Assembly (NCBI RefSeq): GCF_032854445.1
Contig: NC_088301.1
Coordinates: forward strand, 36,133,187 to 36,197,186
Direction of reading: 5' to 3'
Source: Liolophura sinensis
Taxonomy: Eukaryota > Mollusca > Polyplacophora > Chitonida > Chitonidae
Length of the DNA: 64,000 bases
Positions 35,681-64,000 of the stretch are shown in pieces. The notes beneath the pieces were generated by a model. That model had not been told where the DNA came from. It was given only the letters and a program-made list of their open reading frames with translations, and ran no database searches. A program made the position numbers and the translations under genes. Position 1 is the first letter of the stretch, and the number at the start of each line of letters is the position of its first letter.

Positions 35681-38243
35681 TCAGCTGTCTTCTTCTTGGT
35701 CTTCCTCCATCTCTAATCCATTTTCTAACTCTGGGTACCATGATTTGTCTTCACTCTTGTGCAAAAATAACAACACTCTGTCTTTATCAGGCTGAAAAAA
35801 TAAGAAAACAGTAAATTCAGCTGAATTAAGTTCAATTTTAAACATTCTATCTTCAGTTATCATAAACCAACAGTAGTAACTATTGACCACAAATTTCCAC
35901 ACACAACACTGATTTTGCCAATACTGAACCCACTGAAAAAATTTCAAAAATGAAAAGACTAACAACCTGCACGTCTCTTACCTCTACGTAACATTTCTCA
36001 GGAATTATCTCCCCTGGAAGTTTCCTAATTTTCAGCTGGTATTTCTTATGTTTAACATCACCCTTTGTTCCCTCAACTGTAAGGCAGAATGACCTAAAAT
36101 AGAGAGTTCATAACTTTACTACTTTACTGAAATTAAAAATTTACAGCATAGAACCCTTGATATATGAATGGTATGATAGCTAACTAAAGAAAAGCACACA
36201 TGTGGTTTGGTATGGGCAAAGAGAATATAGATTGTTGTCTGTTCTTTCATAATCATAGTGAAGGGCTCCTGCATCCAGCTTATTTACAAGTAAAAAAACA
36301 GGCATCAATAATTAACTTCATTTTAGTATACATGTAGTTTTTAAGATAGACAAAGGTACGCTCAGATTACACTCAAGTTAGGTCTGTTGGCAATATTAGT
36401 CGCATCGGACTAATCTCATATTACACGATTCTTAAAAAGACAGGCGGGTTTGGAAACCACATCCTTTAACAGATCAATTTTCATTCCATCAGCCGCGAAC
36501 TTCTCATTTTATATCTAAAAAATATATACCAGTTTAGTGCAACTCTACAGTGATACATCGACACCAACGAAAAGTGGTATGTACTCACTGCTGCTCAAAG
36601 GTGGACTCGATCTCTGCATTGCTGGCTTTCTTCTTAAGCCCTTTCATCGTCATTTGATTTGTACTCCTTAAGCCTTTCACAGCCACAATTGTCCTCACAA
36701 AACCTGGCTTTGACTTTTCATCAGTTGCTGGAATACATGTGAAAACAAAAAATGTACATAGTGTATTTAGGAACATATGCTTACTCTACAATGTTACAAC
36801 CTTAAAATGATATTCACTTTTCACTCATTATCATTTGCTGCCTTATATATTACATCTATCAGTGAACTTGTATCAGGTTTCTATTAACTTCCTCATATGA
36901 CCTCACATGTAATCATGTAATGAATTATAAAATGATTGCAAGCAAGATTATAGCTACATGTCAAGCAGCGGAGTAAACAGGGGTGGGATTAGAACCAAAT
37001 GCCAGCTTTCATCACAGCATTTTGATCTGTGACAAAGACATCTAAAGGTGCTCTCTACACTATTATATAATTTACCTCTTCTGTTTTTAGGTTTGTTCAG
37101 ATGGCAATGTATTTTTAAAATTATGGTAACCCAATTCATTCATCTCTCAGCTAGGTCTACAAGCTTTGTCATCTAAAAATAAGATTTTCTTTGGATTCCA
37201 TATGACTGCATAGCAGGAAAGAGATTTTCTTATTGCTTAAGGGAAATATTGCTGTTTAAACTGATGGGTCTGCACCATCAAAACATGCCAGCACAGTTCA
37301 GATACTAATCTTGTATTCAGTCTTAACGTTAAATTAGGCTGACATCAGCTCTACAATCTGTAGAGTATAGGGATAGGGAGCATGCGGTCAGTGCAGTAGG
37401 GGCTAACCACATTATCAGTTCACCCTACGAGAACAATAGCTGCTATAGCCACAGTACCCCAGTATTGCTGCAAAAACTAGGTTAACTCTATACTATAGGT
37501 ACCCACTGCATAGAGTAATTTTGCGTTTCAGCCTTAAATTTATAATCCAAACTAAACTTGACTGGTGTTATAATGTTTCACTCAGATGACAGAGGTCAGG
37601 TTTATTTGTTGAGGAGTGCATGCCTATACTATGGTACCGGTATGAATAAGATTAAAGTTTGGACTAGCCCAAAATGACTTTGTGAAACACGCCAGCCCAG
37701 TCCATCTGGATAAGTTAAATTAAAATTCACTGAACTCACGTCGAGTGTTGCGACGAATGCCATAATTTTAAAATAACACACCGAGTTGTTCTCGATGAAC
37801 TAATCCAAGGTTGACATGATTCCTCGGTTAGTCCGGGACCGACCATGCAAGGTGGTCATATTAGCATGGAATCTCACTACAGAAATATATTATATTTGTA
37901 AGATTATTACTTACGATACCCCATTTCTTAGTATCTAATGTTTCTGTTAAACCAGACATCTACAGTCCTCGGTTTATGTTTTATTGCAGCCTGAAATTTG
38001 ACCTGTGACGTGCTGTTGTTGTTGTTTCAAATCAAAACTGAAACTAAGGATAGACCACAGTGATGAAGTGGAGAAAATCTTACCATAAGCAGGTTCTGTA
38101 AACTCTCCATCTTGCACAGCGCCTGACATCACTTCACTGGGCGAAAACAAAATTTTTGGGAAAGTGTCAGGCAATGTTTCATTCGTTGCCACTTCTGTAG
38201 AACTTGTCTTCCGTATTCCGCACACTCGGAAATGTCCGGACAT
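35681..38243 (-). CDS. Small acidic-tailed protein with CS/p23-like domain, 4 exons, 173 aa
   Basis: Minus-strand exons 38084-38243 (ATG at 38243), 36589-36727, 35982-36093 and 35681-35791 (TGA at 35683-35681). Phases 1, 2, 0 agree, introns are GT-AG, and the total is 522 nt. Residues 1-60 are Ser/Thr/Glu-rich and probably disordered. About 62-155 looks like the beta sandwich of CS/p23 domains: VRTIVAVKGL, FEQQSFCLTVEG, KYQLKIRKLPGEIIPEKC, DRVLLFLHK, then SWYPEL, which resembles the calcyclin-binding-protein CS segment. The tail EMEEDQEEDS is acidic. CS domains usually contact HSP90, SGT1/SIAH or similar partners, so a cochaperone-like adaptor is the best guess. I do not recognise a named orthologue. 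The shape of the gene model is firmer than the family call. Confidence 0.65.
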
Positions 38244-38769
38244 TTCCGTGGCGGTCCTCCCCAATTTGTGGACGACCTAACTGGCTTGATCCGCGGAAAC
38301 GGCTGAAACTGAGATTAGTTTCTCAGTTCTGTTAAGGCAGTTTATTATCACATTCAAATTTGAGCCCCACAAAGACTGATGCAGACCTACCAGTAGCTCT
38401 ATATCTACATGCATGCAGGCTACGCACTTGAAGACATGCATGATTCATATACATTTCTATTCCCAAGACACTTGTTACACCTCTTCTCGTGATAAATATT
38501 ACTTGACCCACACAAGCGCAAGTAAACAGGTAGACCTATACAATTAACATATTAACATCAGAAAATACATCACTTAAATAATATGAAATCTGGATTTGGG
38601 CCTCAAAATATATATGTATAGATGTATAACCTGGACAAAATCGTTTCTGATAAAGTTACCGTATACTGGTTTGTTGAATATCCAACCTCAGAGTCCCAGA
38701 TTATCCTCAAAGTGATATTCATGTAATATTAATACATGGGACTAAATATATTGATGAAGTCAAATGAAT

Positions 38770-38822
38770 GAAATCTTCTTGAGTACGGCGTAAAACATCA
38801 ATCAAATAAATAAATAAATATA
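38770..38822 (-). repeat. Interspersed repeat R4, fragment (inverted)
   Basis: Only the R4 5' end remains, reversed: 'tcttgagtacggcgtaaaac', 'atcaatcaaataaataaata'. The stretch 38244-38769 otherwise holds only the 5' flank of the CS-domain gene. Confidence 0.75.
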
Positions 38823-38979
38823 TGAAACAGCTAATCTGATGTTATACAGAGAAAAACATCAATGCTTTAAGGAAAAACGGCTTGACTGCATTTTCAACCG
38901 CAAAAATAATACGCATTTGTGAGAGAAAAAAAGGCGTTCGACAAGGCTTGTGAAGTGGTTTGCAAAGTATAACGTTCGT

Positions 38980-39060
38980 TTGCTTATTTTATTTGTTTGG
39001 CGCTAAACGTCGCCTTTAACATTATTTCGGTATTGTCACGGCGGTGTCTCCGGGCAGTAC
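38980..39060 (-). repeat. LINE/SINE 3'-tail-like fragment
   Basis: 'gcgctaaacgtcgcctttaa' and 'cattatttcggtattgtcac' are the reverse complement of a motif like the LINE tail at 7115-7150 ('aaatattgttgaaagcgacg'). This points to a relic of a LINE or SINE sharing that tail. Confidence 0.5.
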
Positions 39061-40221
39061 CGACCGCCTGTATCTTTATGGTCAGAGGAACATCAAGCCG
39101 AAGACTCCAGATACGATGACACACTCAGTTACGTGCTGCAGGCTGTCTAAACGTTCATTGAAGTCCACAAGTGTGGTGTGGATATCTGTGCGTTATACAC
39201 TTGCCAATAATCGATTGTTTCTGCTCTCTTTCCGCCAGTGTATAGGGACAAATCTCAAATATATACATGCATGGAGATAAACAGCCATCAAATAAATCAT
39301 TAAATATATCTATCGGAGACAGCACTTGCAGGGATCGGATCTGCGGGTGCTGCGCAAAGCGTGTTGTTAGTAGTGATAACAGAAAGAGAAAAGAAATGTG
39401 TTTAGAATGAAAAAGAATAAACTGGGTTTGAACCTAAGGCTGCAAGCTTATATACACAAAATCCCGGATGTTAAGCATAGGAGACAGTTTTGACCAATTT
39501 TTATGCAATTATATGAATACCACGAGTTGAATTGGAATCATTTCAAATTCATAATTTTATAAAGGTGGAGATGCATCAGATAATGATAATTTATAACCGT
39601 CGTTATAACAACAGTAAATATTTGCATATCAGATTGTGGAACGCACTGTTATAGATGGTAACTAGTCCAATGTCCAGCATGGGCCTCAAGTCATAATCAT
39701 CTAGTTTCTGCATTGGACGTAAAAAGTAGCCATAAAGTATTTTATATCCCCTAACACTCCAACTGATTTGAAAATCAGTTAGAAAAGCTGACATATTTAC
39801 ATCTAACTGTTATCACAAATTTCATACTAACCTCTCTCTCCCCGCCCCCAAAAACATGCTATAAATAGTTGCAAAAGCATGGATAATTAGATTCTGCGTT
39901 TTCGAAGTTAATTAGTATTTGCTTAATTTGTCATGCAAATATATAAATAACACATAGCTCTAGCAATGTTTCAGAAACAAATATTAAACAGAGCACCCAC
40001 AGATATTTTGTTAACCGACAACATAAATGTTTGGCACAGTGACAAACTAATAAAAAAAATGGATTCCGATTGCTGCATAAGATTTCCAGTTTCAACACTT
40101 CATTAGTTCCGTTGTGTTTACATATTTCAATATTATTAAATGAAAACAACATACAAAGCAGATAGAACGTGGAGACTGGAAGGTAATGATTCGTCTCATT
40201 CAATAACATTTTAACAGAATT
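39061..40221. other. Intergenic, no gene supported
   Basis: No recognisable exon, RNA gene or repeat family beyond AT-rich sequence. Confidence 0.5.
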
Positions 40222-40557
40222 CTCAACACTGAGACCGGCCCCGATAGCACAGTTGGTAGAGCGTCCGTTTCGGGAGCGGTAGATACAGGGTCAATCCTGG
40301 GTCGAGTCACACCTAAGACTTTAAAAGGCGTTCAGCATGAAGGGGATAGTCCCACATCAGTATAATGTCTCTGGCGGAGCGGGTTACATCGGTTAGTCGT
40401 CTCAGTGAAGCAGCACTAGATAAAAAAGCGGTGGAAATCCGTCCTGCAAACAAGGAGGCACATTACATGCGCTCTAAGAATTCCTTCGTCGTCTTATGAC
40501 TGAAAACTTGTTAAGTACGACTTTAAACCCTAAGCACTCACCCACTCAACACTGAGA
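40222..40557 (+). mobile_element. tRNA-derived SINE (Meta/Deu-type core) with 13-bp target-site duplication
   Basis: The body is 40235-40544, flanked by perfect 13-bp direct repeats ctcaacactgaga at 40222-40234 and 40545-40557. The head is tRNA-like, with A box 'tagcacagttgg' at 40245-40256, anticodon-arm-like 'ccgtttcgggagcgg' and T-arm-like 'ggtcaatcctgggtcgag'. The middle contains 'gttcagcatgaaggggatag' and 'atcagtataatgtctctgg', which I recall as the conserved core of Meta/Deu-type SINEs in molluscs. The tail 'acgactttaaaccctaagca' followed by 'ctcacccac' resembles LINE tails and would have been recognised by a partner LINE reverse transcriptase. The intact duplication suggests a fairly recent insertion. 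Confidence 0.85.
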
Positions 40558-43249
40558 ATTTTTGTGCGAGGGACATCGAGTAATCAGCCATGTCAATAAA
40601 AAACTCATCCGATGAATGTTATGTAAATTTCACTGTGGGTCAAGTTTATGATATTGTCAGCCGACCAGAAAACGCTGTTAGCGTTCGACGTTGCATCGCT
40701 AAAGTTGTATCCCAATATAGTGGTGTGTCCCTGGGTATTGTGTCTAGTGTACCGCTAGCGAATGATATCAGTAGTATATTTAAACTCTATTTTACGTCAG
40801 CCATATTGTTTCATAAGCAGGTGTGATGCTTTTGGTTGTTTTCATTCCATTCACCCGTAAAATGAATCGATATCATTAAAAACCATTCTTTAGTAATGAA
40901 TAAAACACTAATCCTATAATAAAAAAAAGTGATGTCAACGATTTTTACCTGATTAATCATCATAACTGGATTTAAGATGGGAAATGTGAATGTGCAGAAT
41001 CTCAGTTTATAAAGAATGCATTAATTAATTTCAGTTATCCTTCAGTCTATCGTTGTGGCTATGTGAATTTCAGTTATCCTTGTCTTCACCGTTAGATAGT
41101 TCAAATGAAACCTTCTGCCTAGAATTCCATCTTTATAGTAATAACGTCGATTCCCAAATCTTTATAGGTATTATATAGAGGCCGTACAAAGAAATATATA
41201 ACCTGAGGAAATTTCCAGCGTTTGATCAAAATAGTCATGGCAGTATGACTATCGGATTGTGAGAATGAGGCATGCTTATGGCTCCTTGATAATTTAATTT
41301 TTATCGAGCAAGCTTTATATGACTCAGACTCATTGCTTGAAAAGGTAAAGTATCATGTGCGTCAAACCTGGGACTAATTTGTACGGTATGTAATAGTCCC
41401 AGATCAAACACAGCTTTCACTTTTAAACTATTGTGCAAGTATACAAGATAGAATATGAGTTCATTTGCATTTTTGGAAGCTAATGTTGCCAGTGATGTCT
41501 CAGACTTTGTTCAGACGAAAGACATAGGCCTACGTACATGTGGAAAACGTTTGTATATGGAAAACGTGTTTAAATGTATTTATTCATGTTTTCCATACCA
41601 CTGGTGAAGTTTAAGTCAAGTCAGATCTTGCAAGTGATCCTAAAAATTTTATGAAAATTTTGCAAAGTGTTCGATTTGTAAACTTTTGTAATCGCCAAAT
41701 TTAGTACTTCTTTTCATACTTTATGACCCAGTAACCCCTGTCAGCCTCATAAAGAGTCTGTGACACTCTATTGAGTTTATTACCCTCTTTAGCTCAAGTT
41801 AAATATGGCTTAGCTTAGTTACCGAAGAACTTCATTTTATGTCCTTTCATCTGACACCAAGGACTGATCAAAGTACAAACTGCTTCAGATAAAAGGTAAC
41901 ATCTGTTGTAAGGATATGTTTCCACGCAATCTTACAGTCGCCCAAGCCTTGTTCACCAGATCATCGCTGCACTGGAAAATTGAATTTAAACAAAAACACT
42001 GTAGATAAATGAATTTAATTACCGCGTCACAAGAATATTTCACTTATATGATGAGTGTCGCCTTAATATGGGTAAAAGAACAGGATAAGAACCCACCAAC
42101 CTCCTGATGCATGTGAAAAACACCAATATGATAGAACAGAAGTAAAATACATTATCCATTTCTGGTGCTATTATAACGGTACATTTACAACGTGCGCATG
42201 AAACCACTCTTGTATTTTCCTTTATTTGAAGCCGTCAGGAGTATGGATGGAGTTTCCAGGGTAAACGAACGGTTCTCACAGGTCTGTTTGAAAATCGCCT
42301 GACTTAAAGCAGTAGCCCCGTAGTCTGGTTTTGTGACCTCAATATTTTGGTACCGGGTAGCGGTGACAATTACTATTTAGGCAAATGGGCCATCAAGAGC
42401 TCTTGATATGACACTGATGAATCATTCTAGTACAAGAAAAACGCCTAAAATACATTATATTTAGCAAACCGCCGAAACTCATTTATTTGACGTATATTCT
42501 TGAAAAATTTCAGGTGTGGATTCAACCTTGAAATATTGTAATTCAGTGTACAATACATTATCTATTTGAGAATGTATGATACACGCCTGAATATAAACAG
42601 TATATTATTGCTTTGTATTTTGTCAAAGTATTTTTTCCAAGTATTTCGAAATCCCTATATACCTATAGGGCTTACTAGAAGGTTTATTTGACAATTCATC
42701 AAGCTTTCTCCAGAGGACGGTTTTATTTGTACACACATCTGTTTTTAAACTTTCCATTTCTGTTAAATGCTGCTAGTCAAGACTTCTTTAATATTCGAAT
42801 AGAAATTGATCAGATGATGACCCGGTATACCATCTCCACTCGTTTGTACCTAACGGTTTAACACATGCGCGTAAACATGAGTAAGCAAATACCTGTGAAG
42901 AACAGTGCATAACCTAAATCACAACGGTTTAAGGTGACTGGAAATGCAAGTAACTTTCTATTCGTTCAAGAACTCATATATTTTAATATGTCTCAAAAAA
43001 CACTCTAGAGTGTGTCTATATACAGACCGAAGTACATGAACCTCGCTGCATATTTCCTTCACTACTTATGCGAGACATCTTATCAACGGGGTCAATTGTC
43101 GTTGCTTGGAGAAAAATGATTCGGTGTGACTATATGGGACCGGACATGCACAGGGCGTACTTGATATCAGGAGAAAGACATTGTCGGATGACTCACTGTT
43201 TCCTCAGAATGAAAACTGCTTATCTGAAAGAGGGAAACTAGACGCAACG
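40558..43249. other. Intergenic and 5' flank of the GH31 gene
   Basis: A degraded R4 fragment lies at about 42008-42115 ('caagaatatttcacttatat', 'agaacccaccaacc'). An open frame of 78 codons at 40590-40826 begins with ATG but has no recognisable domain. An acceptor-like ttcctcag at 43200-43207 ahead of the GH31 start may mark a 5' UTR exon. No promoter motif can be defended. Confidence 0.45.
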
Positions 43250-63722
<20,473 letters not shown>

Positions 63723-64000
63723 GTCAGTCTACAATTACATTTGGAATTACAATTAGTACTTTTTACTCTGAATTTGACAAACAAGTAACTACCATTTAAC
63801 TTTTTATGCTTGATAGATTCGACAGACTTCTTACATATCTTCCCGACTCAACATCGGTCAAAAAGTGTATTTAGGTATCCGATAATCAAATATTACACGA
63901 ATTTATAAAAACTTGCAAATTTTATTGATGCCCACAGTATGGCGCAGACATCCATTATTAATGAATTTAGCCTGTAGCATTTTTATTAAAAATTGGCCTT
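63723..64000. other. GH31 intron 41, right edge
   Basis: Starts with donor gtcagt. The next expected exon (89 nt in unit 1, containing the WDDGES motif) is not seen before base 64000, so the gene continues outside the window. Confidence 0.6.

Noticed and set aside
40590..40826. 78-codon ATG frame just after the SINE
   Set aside because: No domain or neighbouring exons recognised.
43181..43249. In-frame extension upstream of the GH31 start
   Set aside because: It begins at TTG, has no ATG, and ATG 43250 is followed directly by a signal-like hydrophobic segment.
63824..63880. Possible GH31 exon 42 after an acceptor-like tag near 63816
   Set aside because: It stops after about 19 codons and does not resemble the matching unit 1 exon 19 (no WDDGES motif).

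Overview
The window is animal nuclear DNA. Genes are split into short exons with GT-AG introns, most of the sequence is AT-rich and non-coding, and interspersed repeats are common. The repeats point to a mollusc or close lophotrochozoan relative: a tRNA-headed SINE with a Meta/Deu-type core, LINE and SINE tails ending in CACTCACTCACTC, and a 'ttgattggtgttttacgccg' repeat that I recall as widespread in mollusc genomes. That placement is inference; no species call is possible.

Layout. (1) 226-3743, minus strand: first three coding exons of a monocarboxylate-type transporter (SLC16/MCT) that runs off the left edge. (2) 4591-7181: a broken Crypton-type tyrosine recombinase butted against an internally deleted RNase H-bearing LINE. 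(3) 7182-11747: repeat-rich intergenic DNA with a strong GC-rich hairpin. (4) 11748-11891: an orphan first exon of an SLC22-like gene. (5) 17838-24310, plus strand: a complete 10-exon SLC22 organic-ion transporter of 565 residues. (6) 24311-32961: intergenic repeats. (7) 32962-33717, plus strand: an aerolysin-like (ETX/MTX2-type) protein on one coding exon. (8) 35681-38243, minus strand: a 4-exon gene for a 173-residue protein with a CS/p23-like domain. (9) 38244-43249: intergenic, with one very clean SINE insertion. (10) 43250 to the right edge, plus strand: a large GH31 alpha-glucosidase gene with two trefoil-plus-GH31 units in tandem, as in sucrase-isomaltase and maltase-glucoamylase. 41 exons are visible and the end lies outside the window.

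The genes do not form an obvious pathway; they are neighbours. The two transporters would move small organic solutes, and the GH31 protein would release glucose from oligosaccharides. In the GH31 gene the two units match exon for exon in length, so the gene arose by internal duplication. The first unit carries five single-base frame lesions confined to exons 10-12, the exons around the catalytic nucleophile and acid/base, while all other exons read cleanly.

At least five dispersed repeat families recur here and are labelled R1-R5. R1 (about 510-570 bp when fullest, nine copies or fragments on both strands) has no known identity to me. All exon coordinates were deduced by eye from splice signals, reading frame and protein similarity; no search was run.
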